Below the pieces are notes generated by a model. The model was not told the origin of the DNA, made no database searches, and saw only the letters and a program-made list of their open reading frames with translations. A program made the translations under genes and the position numbers. 39,181 nucleotides of DNA from Clostridiales bacterium 38-18 (GTDB taxonomy: Bacteria; Bacillota; Clostridia; Peptostreptococcales; Acidaminobacteraceae): contig MKTL01000015.1 in NCBI GenBank assembly GCA_001897605.1, forward strand, positions 1-39,181, given 5' to 3'. This document shows positions 14,852-22,659 of the stretch, piece by piece (position 1 is the first letter of the stretch; each line of letters starts with the position of its first letter).

Positions 14852-15826
14852 ATGAAAGCACTCGTCAACCGCAAGTATGGCTCACTCAAAAGTTTAACCA
14901 TTGAAGAAGTTCCAACACCAAGCATCAAAAGTGATGAAGTCTTAGTTAAGGTTAAAGCGGTATCGATAAATGACTGGGATTTAGGCATGATAAAGGGTAG
15001 CTCATTTGTCAATCGAATGCAGTCCGGTCTATTTAAACCTAAGCTACAAATCCTCGGCTCTGATGTAGCGGGTGTAGTAGTGTCGGTCGGTAGTGAAGTG
15101 ACGAAGTTCAGAATAGGGGATCGCGTTTATGGTGATCTGAGTAACAATCAATTCGGTGGTTTTGCTGAATATACCGCTACATATGAAAAGCATCTCTGTC
15201 ATATGCCTGAAAGCATGCCCTTTGATATAGCGGCAGCTATTCCACAAGCGGGGATGCTTGCTTATCAAGCGCTTTATGATTTTATTGAGATTAGAGATGG
15301 CATGCGGATTTTGATCAACGGCGCTGGTGGTGGCGTTGGGACCTATGCGGTTCAAATGCTTCGTGACCTCAACGTTCATTTAACTGGGGTGGATGCAGAG
15401 GTGAAAAGAGAAATGCTACTTTCGATGGGATACAATGCTTTTAAGGATTATAAGAAGGTGGATTTTACTAAACTAGCCGACAAGTATGATCTGATTATCG
15501 ATTGTAAAACCAATAAACCACTCAGTAAGTATGCCAAGGTTTTAAATGATGATGGCATGTACATCACGATCGGTGGCGATATGATTAAAGTAATACGCAT
15601 ACTGTTAGGTTCTAAGTCCTTAGAGAAAAAGTATGGTAGAAAGTACAATTGTGTTCAGCTTAGTACAAATCGCAATTTGCCTGAGATCAATCAGCTTTAT
15701 GAAGAGGGAAAATTAACTTCAATAATAGATCCACGTCGCTTCACTCTACTCAGTGGGAGAGAGGCTATGACGTACTACGCCAGCGGAGAGCACTTGGGAA
15801 AGGTTTTGATTGTCATTGAGGAGTGA
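14852..15826 (+). CDS. Zinc-independent MDR oxidoreductase (quinone-reductase-like)
   Basis: This is a 324-residue member of the medium-chain dehydrogenase/reductase superfamily. The N-terminal GroES-like domain has 'EVLVKVKAVSINDWDLGMIK' and 'LGSDVAGVVVSVGSEVTKF' RIGDRVYGD. The Rossmann domain has the cofactor motif 'GAGGGVGTYAVQM'. The catalytic-zinc ligands and the four-Cys structural zinc lobe of true alcohol dehydrogenases are absent, which places it with NAD(P)H-dependent quinone oxidoreductase/enone-reductase types. The C-terminal 'YYASGEHLGKVLI' matches the family end. It probably reduces small enones or quinones with NADPH. RBS GTAGGTG is weak but well spaced. It is a monocistronic gene. 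Confidence 0.88.
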   Translation: MKALVNRKYGSLKSLTIEEVPTPSIKSDEVLVKVKAVSINDWDLGMIKGSSFVNRMQSGLFKPKLQILGSDVAGVVVSVGSEVTKFRIGDRVYGDLSNNQFGGFAEYTATYEKHLCHMPESMPFDIAAAIPQAGMLAYQALYDFIEIRDGMRILINGAGGGVGTYAVQMLRDLNVHLTGVDAEVKREMLLSMGYNAFKDYKKVDFTKLADKYDLIIDCKTNKPLSKYAKVLNDDGMYITIGGDMIKVIRILLGSKSLEKKYGRKYNCVQLSTNRNLPEINQLYEEGKLTSIIDPRRFTLLSGREAMTYYASGEHLGKVLIVIEE

Positions 15827-15910
15827 TTGGGTATAATAGAGTAAGTGGATTATGAATATTGATATTTAAACGATTATATAATTCTATATTATAGACAAGG
15901 GAGAATAAGG

Positions 15911-16300
15911 ATGATTAAAGCATATATGGCTTCATTTTCAACTTTATATGAAGGCGAGGACATTGAGGTTAGATACAGCTTGATTCAAGATGATCAAGTG
16001 ATAAAAGAAGAATCTGTTTATTTGGAATATATGAAACCAGCGGTTGTAGGCGTAAATGCATTATTGATACTTTTAAGAAAGCTAGAAGCCTATAAACAAG
16101 AGACCATCGTCATCACCATCAATGATGGGGCACTGAATGAAATCATTAGAGGCACAAACACCACCCAAAATGGTGAAGTGCTTAAATTGACTGGCAAGAT
16201 AAAAAAAGAGTTGTCAAAGTTTCAAAGAGTTTCTTTCGTGAATGTGACAAACAAGGATCGAGCAGAGCTTGCTGAGTGGAAGGAAGTATTGGGCATATAA
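15911..16300 (+). CDS. Small protein with RNase-H-like fold features, function unknown
   Basis: This is a 129-residue soluble protein with a good AAGGGAG site before the ATG. The layout is an antiparallel beta start (IKAYMASFSTLYEGEDIEVR.. IQDDQVIKEESVYLEY), a helix (ALLILLRKLEAY), a strand 'ETIVITINDGALNEIIRGT', another helix (LTGKIKKELSKF) and a last strand-helix ('VSFVNVTNKDRAELAEWKEV'). It looks like the ribonuclease-HI fold used by RNase-H-like proteins. The four acidic catalytic residues of RNase HI are not evident at their usual places, so nuclease activity is doubtful. I do not recognise the family with certainty. An intrinsic terminator follows at 16372. Confidence 0.65.
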   Translation: MIKAYMASFSTLYEGEDIEVRYSLIQDDQVIKEESVYLEYMKPAVVGVNALLILLRKLEAYKQETIVITINDGALNEIIRGTNTTQNGEVLKLTGKIKKELSKFQRVSFVNVTNKDRAELAEWKEVLGI

Positions 16301-16371
16301 GCGAACAGGTGAGAAAATAGCATTTGATTCGCTCCCAGAAGAATAGTGAATACGTTACAGATAAACCAAAA

Positions 16372-16399
16372 GAGCAGTCGACATTACTGCTCATTTTTT
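16372..16399 (+). terminator. Intrinsic terminator
   Basis: GAGCAGT (16372-16378) and ACTGCTC (16386-16392) form a perfect stem with a 7-nt loop, followed by ATTTTTTAT. Confidence 0.85.
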
Positions 16400-16529
16400 A
16401 TAAAATTTATCTCAACAAATTAAAACATATTTGGTAGGTTGAAAATTCATAATGAAAAGGTTATTGTATTAGAAACAAGCTGTAACTGCAAACTAAGATT
16501 ACAAATTATGCAAGAAAGTAGGCGATTTT

Positions 16530-17600
16530 ATGTACATAAAAGCAAAAGGAAGACAACTGATCCATCCTGAAACAGGTGAACCCATCAGACTCATCGGCTT
16601 TAACTTTACTCAAAATTACTGGATGCCCAACGAAGTAATCCTACAAACGGGAGTAGATGACTCAGCTTATAAGTATGCTTCAGAGCTAGGGGCAAATAGC
16701 GTTCGTCTGTTAATACGTCATAGCTTTTTCGAACCCTTTGAAACACCATTTACCTATGATACTACAGCTCTAAATTGGCTGGATCTACAGATTAAGCATG
16801 CGAAACAGAATGGGCTATTGGTTACTTTGGCATTGGTTTTACCTCATGGTGGTGACTGGCTTGATAAGGAAGACGGTAAGGATTTTAGATTTTGGTACGA
16901 TGAAGCGTTACAGAAACGATTTATTGAGATTTGGCAAGTATTTGCGGAAAGGTATAAAGATGAAGAAGCGCTACTCGGCTACGACCTCTTTAACGTACCT
17001 GTGACAAACGATCGCAGTGGACAAAGCTACTATGATTTGCTAGATAAAACGATAGAGCAAATAAGGCTTATCGATGAAAATCATCTGATTGTAGTATCTA
17101 AGTTGTATGGCTGTCATGGAATAGGGGATGATTTGGATTCCCCTAAGTACTACAAAAAGGTGAACTGGGAGAATATCATTTATGACTATCACTTTTATGA
17201 TCCAAATGATTATACACATCAGTATGCTGGGTGGATTGGTAACAACTCCGATGGTGGCAGCTACCCAGATGAATCAATTCTAGAACCAGTAGAGGAAGGT
17301 GTTTCTCTGCCTAGGAATATTGACTATCTTCGAAAAAGATTAAACCATATACTACAGTTTGGTAGAGAGAATGACGTTCCTGTTCATATCGGTGAGATTG
17401 GACTAACACATCCTTGCTATCATCACAAAGGCGCTCTAAACTGGATTAAGGATGTGAAGGCTATTTTAAGCGAAGATAACGTAGGGTATTATTATTGGGA
17501 CTTCCAATCGGAAGCGATGGGGTTAATTATGCAAAAAGCTGAAGAAGAAATAGATCCATCCAAAATAAATCTTGGACTCGCAGAAAATTTATTTAGATAA
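16530..17600 (+). CDS. Glycoside hydrolase family 5-like protein, acid/base Glu replaced
   Basis: This is a 356-residue TIM-barrel protein without a signal peptide. Family-5/cellulase-like landmarks are 'IRLIGFNFTQNYWMPN', 'SELGANSVRLLIRHSF' (conserved Arg), 'TLALVLPHGGDW', 'LLGYDLFNVPVTNDR', 'IYDYHFYDPNDYTHQYAGW' and 'VPVHIGEIGLTHP'. In GH5 the acid/base sits in N-E-P; here it is N-V-P with V156, a one-base change from GAA to GTA. The expected nucleophile E289 is present in 'HIGEIG'. Either the protein has lost hydrolysis and acts as a binding protein, or another residue serves as acid/base, or the substitution is a point mutation. The lack of a signal peptide suggests it acts on imported oligosaccharides. 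It is a stand-alone gene just upstream of the merR promoter. Confidence 0.8.
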   Translation: MYIKAKGRQLIHPETGEPIRLIGFNFTQNYWMPNEVILQTGVDDSAYKYASELGANSVRLLIRHSFFEPFETPFTYDTTALNWLDLQIKHAKQNGLLVTLALVLPHGGDWLDKEDGKDFRFWYDEALQKRFIEIWQVFAERYKDEEALLGYDLFNVPVTNDRSGQSYYDLLDKTIEQIRLIDENHLIVVSKLYGCHGIGDDLDSPKYYKKVNWENIIYDYHFYDPNDYTHQYAGWIGNNSDGGSYPDESILEPVEEGVSLPRNIDYLRKRLNHILQFGRENDVPVHIGEIGLTHPCYHHKGALNWIKDVKAILSEDNVGYYYWDFQSEAMGLIMQKAEEEIDPSKINLGLAENLFR

Positions 17601-17603
17601 GCA

Positions 17604-17644
17604 TTGACTCTTCCTTTGCGTAATCCTGTATTCTAAGGTTAGAA
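17604..17644 (+). promoter_or_regulatory. MerR-type promoter with 19-bp spacer
   Basis: TTGACT (17604-17609) and TATTCT (17629-17634) are separated by 19 bp, the lengthened spacer that is diagnostic for promoters activated by MerR proteins. A perfect palindrome TTCTAAGGTTAGAA (17631-17644) overlaps the -10 and start region. The arrangement suggests that the MerR gene immediately downstream controls itself. Confidence 0.75.
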
Positions 17645-17673
17645 CATAATAATTTAGAAGAGAGGTAACGAAA

Positions 17674-18663
17674 ATGAGTAGCTTAGTAAAGATTAAAGAT
17701 GTGTCCAACCAATACGATGTAACCGCTCGCACCTTGCGTTACTACGAGGATATGGGATTGCTCACAAGTGTAAGAAGTACCGATTATGCGTATCGTATGT
17801 ACGATGAAGGTGCGATTAGAAGGCTGGAGCAAATTTTGATTCTCAGAAAGCTAAATATCAGTATAAAAGACATTCAGCGCGTGTTCAGTGCCTCTGGTTC
17901 TGATGTGGTTTTGGAGGTACTGGGCAAGAAAGTCACAAGCATAGACGATGAAGTGGCACTTTTACATGAGCTGAAAGAAATCGTGATGGATTTTATTCAT
18001 GAAATTGAGCAAGTGAACTTTTCGGATAACTCAGATATCAAGCTGCTTTATTCCAAAGCAAAGGAAATTGAAACACAGTTGACCAGTATCGACTACATAG
18101 GAAAGCCTTCGAATGTGAATCGACTCCTTGAAATATCGGATCGATTAGACAAGAAGATTCCAGATATCATGGTGGTTAGAATTCCAGATTTTAAAGCAGT
18201 AACCGTTGGGGTTCAGTCATGGGATGACATGTTTAAGTATGGCGGTTATATGTATCAGTTATGGCAAAAGGTACATTTGTATAAGCCTGTCATCTTTGAT
18301 TGCTTTGATTTTCTCTTATCTGTTGAAGATAAGGCTGAGTGGCTATGTGCTGTTAATGAAGGCGTTGATGCTGATGCGGTAGCGCCATTTGACTTGATCG
18401 ATTTTAAAGGTGGTTTGTATGCAATGGCTGTCAGTATCGATGAAGATAACGAGAGCCTTAGTAAAGTAGAAGGCAAAGTGCGTCAATGGATTGAAAATAC
18501 AAATTTCAGCATCGATGAAGACAGGCATGTGATGTTTAACATGCCCTATCTATATGAGGATGGTAGAGATCCAGCTTATAGAGAAATTGAGCTAGGGTTA
18601 GGCTATAAGCAAATGCAGCGTTATTTTCCAATTAAATTAAAAGAGGAATTTAATAATAAGTAG
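17674..18663 (+). CDS. MerR-family regulator with C-terminal effector domain
   Basis: This is a 329-residue regulator. The N-terminal winged HTH is clear: 'IKDVSNQYDVTARTLRYYED' MGLLTSVRSTDYAYRMYDE, then a second helix pair 'RRLEQILILRKLNISIKDIQ'. A coiled-coil dimer helix (about 85-120) follows. The C-terminal part (about 160-325: 'DIMVVRIPDFKAVTVGVQSW', 'LYEDGRDPAYREIELGLGYK') looks like a GyrI/BmrR-type ligand-binding domain, as in multidrug-sensing MerR activators. It lacks the metal-binding Cys of MerR/CueR. The gene has AGAGAGG before its ATG and lies directly behind a 19-bp-spacer promoter. No efflux pump is adjacent; neighbours are an AraC regulator, a transglutaminase-like protein and a free-standing GyrI-like domain. 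Confidence 0.9.
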   Translation: MSSLVKIKDVSNQYDVTARTLRYYEDMGLLTSVRSTDYAYRMYDEGAIRRLEQILILRKLNISIKDIQRVFSASGSDVVLEVLGKKVTSIDDEVALLHELKEIVMDFIHEIEQVNFSDNSDIKLLYSKAKEIETQLTSIDYIGKPSNVNRLLEISDRLDKKIPDIMVVRIPDFKAVTVGVQSWDDMFKYGGYMYQLWQKVHLYKPVIFDCFDFLLSVEDKAEWLCAVNEGVDADAVAPFDLIDFKGGLYAMAVSIDEDNESLSKVEGKVRQWIENTNFSIDEDRHVMFNMPYLYEDGRDPAYREIELGLGYKQMQRYFPIKLKEEFNNK

Positions 18664-18763
18664 TTCATGTGGATATAGCAACAGAAATCCTAGAATTAAT
18701 TAGCAATCTCGTTTTTCCAAATGATAATAGGTACAACATCGAAAAGTTTAGTTAGGGGGATTC

Positions 18764-19522
18764 ATGAATGATATTTTCAAGTTCGAGCAGAGTTACGGTG
18801 CAATAACGAACCAAATACGAGCTGAGCAGCATAAACACTGGTTACTTCAACTGTTTATAGGTGGAAATGAAAAGTTAAAAATAAAAGTATTAGATAAGCA
18901 AATAAACTGTAATGCTATATTAGTTAATGCAAACGTGCCACATGAATTCTATTCTAGCGATTCTATTCACTTTACGATGTTAATTGATCCTACAAGTCAA
19001 CTAGGAAGAGCAATGAGAAAGTTTTTTCTAAAGAGAGATGCCTATTATCTAGTATCAGAAAGAGTGGCTACAGAGTTTAGGGATTTGTTAGCTAGAGGAA
19101 GTCAGAAAGAAAATACTGCGGACTATTCACTTTTGCTTTTGAGGATTAATGAATATTTCATTCTATCTCAAGGGCTAGAATATGATCTGCGAGTTGAAAA
19201 AGTGCTTAAATGGATTAATGATTGTGATTGTGATGCAACTTATCATCAAGTACAAAGCATTGCACATGAATTAACACTTTCAGAAAGCCGATTGTCTCAT
19301 CTGTTTAGGCAAGAAACAGGTTTAACGTTAAAAGGGTATATTTTACTGCATAAAATGCATAAAACCTACCAACTTATCTTTCAAGGAAAGAGCATAACAG
19401 ATGCTGCAATTGCTTCGGGTTTTGATTCTTCATCCCATTTTTCGGCTGCCAATAAAAAACTGACTGGTATGTCTGCGAGAGATATTATTTCTGATAGCAG
19501 ATTTTTGAAAGTAATTCTTTAG
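18764..19522 (+). CDS. AraC-family transcriptional regulator
   Basis: This is a 252-residue regulator. The N-terminal half holds a small cupin-like sensory domain ('HKHWLLQLFIGGNEKLKI' ... 'CNAILVNANVPHEFYSSDSI'). The C-terminal half (about 150-245) is the double-HTH AraC/XylS domain: 'QSIAHELTLSESRLSHLFRQ' ETGLTLKGYILLHKMH and the second helix-turn-helix 'SITDAAIASGFDSSSHFSAA' NKKLTGMSARDI, which has the family's signature G-F-x-x-x-S-x-F/H-F. An AGGGGGATTC site precedes the ATG. The N-terminal His-rich pocket would bind a small molecule. It is followed by a transglutaminase-like gene on the same strand 47 bases later, a plausible target. Confidence 0.9.
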   Translation: MNDIFKFEQSYGAITNQIRAEQHKHWLLQLFIGGNEKLKIKVLDKQINCNAILVNANVPHEFYSSDSIHFTMLIDPTSQLGRAMRKFFLKRDAYYLVSERVATEFRDLLARGSQKENTADYSLLLLRINEYFILSQGLEYDLRVEKVLKWINDCDCDATYHQVQSIAHELTLSESRLSHLFRQETGLTLKGYILLHKMHKTYQLIFQGKSITDAAIASGFDSSSHFSAANKKLTGMSARDIISDSRFLKVIL

Positions 19523-19569
19523 TTTGATTTGTATAATTAAGTTATTCATAGAAACTAAAGGAGGTCATT

Positions 19570-20274
19570 ATGAATCAATATTTAGAACCAACAGAGCTGT
19601 TAGATTATGAAAGCCAAAACATCACTAAGCTTGTGAATGCAAGAGGTTGGCGTCAAATAGATAATTATAGTAAAATACTACAGATTTATAATTTTGTAAA
19701 AGATGAAATTAGCTTTGGTTATAATATTGATGATGCGATTAAATCAAGTCGTGTTTTGAGTGACGGTTATGGACAATGTAATACGAAAGGTATTTTATTT
19801 ATGTCGTTGTTGCGATCTGTAGGTATTCCTTGCCGAATACATGGGTTTACAATTGATAAAAAACTTCAAAAAGGAGCAATGACGGGCTTGGTCTACACTT
19901 TAGCTCCCAAAAGTATTATTCATAGTTGGGTCGAAGTGAATTTTGAAGACAGATGGTTGAAGCTTGAGGGCTTTATATTGGATCGGCCTTACTTGACTCA
20001 ATTGCAGAAAAAGTTTTCTAAATCAGATGACCAATTTTGTGGTTATGGCGTCGCTACGAACCATTTTAAAAAACCGGAGGTTGATTGGGATAATAACGAC
20101 ACCTATATTCAAAAAGAAGGGATCAATCGAGATTTTGGTATCTTTAATGACCCAGATACATTTTTTATGAAGCATAATCAAGCGTTATCACCAATCAAAA
20201 AATGGTTTTACCAGAATTTTGCACGAAAATTAATGAATAACAACGTGACTAAGATTCGTAAAGGAAATTATTAA
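19570..20274 (+). CDS. Transglutaminase-like (cysteine protease-fold) protein
   Basis: This is a 234-residue protein without a signal peptide. The catalytic triad of the transglutaminase-like superfamily is visible: C70 in 'LSDGYGQCNTKGILFMSLLR', followed by 'SVGIPCRIHGF', H118 in 'SIIHSWVEVNFEDRW', and an acidic partner in 'LKLEGFILDRPYL' (E133 or D138). A non-catalytic helical C-terminus follows (IKKWFYQNFARKLMNN). Bacterial members act as peptidases or amidases on proteins or on cell-wall peptides; the target is unknown here. A strong AAGGAGG site precedes the ATG. It sits between AraC and the GyrI-like domain gene and may be part of the same unit. Confidence 0.88.
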   Translation: MNQYLEPTELLDYESQNITKLVNARGWRQIDNYSKILQIYNFVKDEISFGYNIDDAIKSSRVLSDGYGQCNTKGILFMSLLRSVGIPCRIHGFTIDKKLQKGAMTGLVYTLAPKSIIHSWVEVNFEDRWLKLEGFILDRPYLTQLQKKFSKSDDQFCGYGVATNHFKKPEVDWDNNDTYIQKEGINRDFGIFNDPDTFFMKHNQALSPIKKWFYQNFARKLMNNNVTKIRKGNY

Positions 20275-20326
20275 ACATTATGATTACACTTTAAAATGGG
20301 TATAAGAGAAAAATGGAGGTAAGCTG

Positions 20327-20848
20327 ATGAATGTAAAAATCGAAGAAAAACCTGCATTTAAAATGTTTGGTGTCGAGAGAATCATAAGTATGACAAATGG
20401 ACAAAATTTCATAGATGTGCCAAAATTTTGGCAGGAAAGCTTTGCAAATGGAATGGTAGAAAAGCTTGAAAAGGCTTCTGGTATAGAAGTGTTCGACGAT
20501 TACGAAGGTGTTTTACCGGTTCATGCGGTTATGAGCTACAAAGAAACTGGCGATGAGACTTTCCCTTATATGATAGGTGCTTTATTACTTGATAATAGCG
20601 ATCCATCAGATTATGAAGTCAATGAAATTCCTGCTGCCAAGTGGGCGATTTTTTCAACTGAGCCATATCAAGTTGAGCAAACAACTGAACATGTCCAAGC
20701 ACTTTGGAATGCGATTTTTTCAGAGTGGTTTCCAAGTTCAGGCTATGAAGTCGCTATAGGTGCAAGACTTGAAATGTATTACAAAGCCAAAGGGACAGAT
20801 GAGTATTGTGAAATCTGGATTCCAGTTCAATCCGTATCAACTAAATAA
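20327..20848 (+). CDS. Stand-alone GyrI-like (AraC effector) domain protein
   Basis: This is a 173-residue single-domain protein of the GyrI-like/AraC effector-binding (Bacterial_trans_activator effector) fold. Recognised parts are 'VKIEEKPAFKMFGVER', 'FWQESFANGMVEKLEK', 'VLPVHAVMSYKETGDETFPY' MIGALL, 'YEVNEIPAAKWAIFSTEPYQ' and the C-terminal 'EMYYKAKGTDEYCEIWIPV'. Free-standing members bind small hydrophobic or cationic compounds, or inhibit gyrase (GyrI/SbmC). The acidic C-terminal 'CEIWIPV' strand is typical. AAATGGAGGT precedes the ATG. The MerR regulator upstream carries a related domain, so both may sense the same class of ligands. Confidence 0.88.
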   Translation: MNVKIEEKPAFKMFGVERIISMTNGQNFIDVPKFWQESFANGMVEKLEKASGIEVFDDYEGVLPVHAVMSYKETGDETFPYMIGALLLDNSDPSDYEVNEIPAAKWAIFSTEPYQVEQTTEHVQALWNAIFSEWFPSSGYEVAIGARLEMYYKAKGTDEYCEIWIPVQSVSTK

Positions 20849-20880
20849 TGAAACATAATAATGAAACATAATAATGAAAC
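20844..20880 (+). repeat. Tandem repeat, 13-bp unit
   Basis: AATAATGAAACAT occurs 2.8 times (20844-20856, 20857-20869, 20870-20880), beginning over the stop codon of the GyrI-like gene. Related TGAAACTAA copies follow to about 20910. Confidence 0.8.
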
Positions 20881-20928
20881 TAATGTATGATAATAAAGTA
20901 TGAAACTAAAAGTATAAAATCTCATGTA

Positions 20929-20965
20929 AAAGATATGAAGCCTAATGCCTTCATATCTTTTTTTA
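20929..20965 (+). terminator. Intrinsic terminator after the GyrI-like gene
   Basis: AAAGATATGAAG (20929-20940) and CTTCATATCTTT (20949-20960) form a perfect 12-bp stem with an 8-nt loop, followed by a T-run. Confidence 0.9.
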
Positions 20966-21144
20966 TTTCATGCATGGTTTTTATAGGTTTAATCGTTTTA
21001 TAACTAGAAGGGGACGAGTATATGATTTTAGAATGGATTGACACATAGTGTCAAAGTGACTATAGTAATTTTAGCATTAAAATATTGGAACACTTTGGTT
21101 CTAACATTTAGAACGCAATATAATTGAATAGGAGTCGATATAAA

Positions 21145-21879
21145 ATGCCAATTGGAGTTACCATCAACGTATTATCAGTCGTATTTGGCGGAATCGTTGG
21201 TACGCTTATGGGAAATAAGCTACCAGCAAGAATTAAGGACAATTTAACACTTATTTTTGGCGTATGCGCTATCGGTATGGGCATAGTCGCTATTGATATG
21301 ATGAAATTTATGCCAGCTGTGATTCTAGCTGTTGTTTTAGGAACAATCTTTGGATTTATCATTGATTTAAACAAATGGATAACCACTGGTGCGCTTTCGC
21401 TGCAAAAACCTATTGCTATGTGGATGAAACACGGTCACACGAAATTGTCAGATGATAATGTAACGGCAGCCTTAGTCACGATAGTCGTATTATTTTGTGC
21501 AAGTGGCTCTGGGATCTATGGTAGTATAGATGCAGGAATGACGGGAGATAGCACGATATTGATTTCAAAGTCTATACTTGATTTTTTTACAGCGGTAATT
21601 TTTGCGTGTAACCTAGGCATCGTCGTTTCAATGGTTGCTATCCCACAATTCATTATATTTGGTGCGCTTGCATTAAGTGCGCAATTGATTTTTCCACTTA
21701 CAACGCCAGATATGATTGGCGACTTTAAAGCCTGCGGTGGCTTTTTACTTCTTGCAACAGGTTTTAGAATGACGAAAATTAAGGAGTTTCCAGTTGCTGA
21801 TATGATACCTGCTATGGTAATTGTAATGCCGATTAGCTGGATTTGGGCCAATTGGATCGTACCATTGATAACATTTTAA
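21145..21879 (+). CDS. DUF554 family membrane protein (YdfK/YqgA-like)
   Basis: This is a 244-residue integral membrane protein with about seven hydrophobic segments. It starts 'MPIGVTINVLSVVFGGIVGT' and carries the DUF554 landmarks: 'GNKLPARIKDNLTLIFGVCA' IGMGI, the 'ALVTIVVLFCASGSGIYGSI' DAGMTGD stretch, and 'SKSILDFFTAVIFA'. The family is annotated as YdfK/YqgA in Bacillus and E. coli and its transport or other role is unknown. ATG at 21145 was chosen because AGGAG lies 10 bases upstream; a TTG seven codons earlier has no site. A bidirectional terminator follows, shared with tetR. Confidence 0.9.
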   Translation: MPIGVTINVLSVVFGGIVGTLMGNKLPARIKDNLTLIFGVCAIGMGIVAIDMMKFMPAVILAVVLGTIFGFIIDLNKWITTGALSLQKPIAMWMKHGHTKLSDDNVTAALVTIVVLFCASGSGIYGSIDAGMTGDSTILISKSILDFFTAVIFACNLGIVVSMVAIPQFIIFGALALSAQLIFPLTTPDMIGDFKACGGFLLLATGFRMTKIKEFPVADMIPAMVIVMPISWIWANWIVPLITF

Positions 21880-21883
21880 TTAT

Positions 21884-21931
21884 AAAAGGTCGTATACTTG
21901 GTTGCTCACCAGCCCGTATACGACCTTTTGT
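21884..21931. terminator. Bidirectional intrinsic terminator between DUF554 gene and tetR
   Basis: AAAAGGTCGTATAC (21884-21897) and GTATACGACCTTTT (21916-21929) form a perfect 14-bp stem. A-run on the left and T-run on the right serve the convergent genes on both strands. Confidence 0.9.
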
Positions 21932-21939
21932 TAATAATA

Positions 21940-22518
21940 TCAAATGCAATATCCTCTGAATGCAATATCAATAATTTTTGTAATATAGTCTTCATCAACT
22001 TTTTCTTTGGTAATTAGTAAGCGATAAAAAATAGGAGCAAATATCAAATCAATAAGAATACTACTGTCGACTGTCCTTTTTAGTTCTCCTCTTTCTATAC
22101 CTCTTTCAATGATTTTATTAGAGATTAAACGTCTGGGTGTAAAATATCTATCTCTATATTCTTTTCCAAATTCAATATTGGACTGGCCTTCGCCAATAAA
22201 CTCTAATAAGATAGCGCCTTTTTCACTCTTAATAAACTCAGATAGGTTTAACACTTGTTGATATAGATCTTCTTTGACAGAACCAGTATTTGGGACAGGA
22301 AGCTGTAATTCACTAAATGTAAAAAACGCATCTAAAATTAAAGCACCCTTTGTATTCCACCATTTATAGATGGTTACTTTACTTACGCCGGCTTTTTTAG
22401 CAATTCCTTCAATGGAAATCTTATTAAAACCAATCTCAAACAGAAGGTCATAAGCTGCTTTAAGGATTGCTGATTTAGTTTCTTTACTTCTTGGTCGTCC
22501 TGGGCTTTTATTCATCAT
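21940..22518 (-). CDS. TetR-family repressor
   Basis: This is a 192-residue repressor. The N-terminal HTH reads 'ILKAAYDLLFEIGFNKISIE' GIAKKAGVSKVTIYKWWNTK, a classic TetR/AcrR recognition helix. The remaining helical part is a variable ligand-binding domain ('LLEFIGEGQSNIEFGKEYRD', 'LIDLIFAPIFYRLLI'). It is divergently transcribed from the MFS transporter gene with 141 bases between their start codons; three operator-like sites lie there (22539-22637). The AGAGGA site fits the ATG. By analogy with TetR/MFS pairs it represses its own gene and the exporter and releases DNA on binding a compound that the pump exports. The ligand is unknown. Confidence 0.93.
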   Translation of the reverse strand: MMNKSPGRPRSKETKSAILKAAYDLLFEIGFNKISIEGIAKKAGVSKVTIYKWWNTKGALILDAFFTFSELQLPVPNTGSVKEDLYQQVLNLSEFIKSEKGAILLEFIGEGQSNIEFGKEYRDRYFTPRRLISNKIIERGIERGELKRTVDSSILIDLIFAPIFYRLLITKEKVDEDYITKIIDIAFRGYCI

Positions 22519-22538
22519 GATATCCTCTTTTTGTATTT

Positions 22539-22637
22539 GAAAACGATACGTTCATTATACTACAAATTAGAAATAAAAAAAAGATTGACAAAACTGAACG
22601 ATGCGTATAGTATTTAATTAATGAACGAAACGTTCAT
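22539..22637. promoter_or_regulatory. Divergent tetR/MFS promoter region with three operator sites
   Basis: The MFS promoter is TTGACA (22585-22590), 17-bp spacer, TAGTAT (22608-22613). O3, ATGAACGAAACGTTCAT (22621-22637), is a perfect 7+3+7 palindrome at the start site. O2 (22594-22610, CTGAACGATGCGTATAG) lies in the spacer and -10. O1 (22539-22555, GAAAACGATACGTTCAT) lies downstream of a TATAAT box read on the minus strand for tetR. All share the core TGAACGnnnCGT. Confidence 0.85.
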
Positions 22638-22659
22638 ATATCGTTATGGAGAGTGAATT

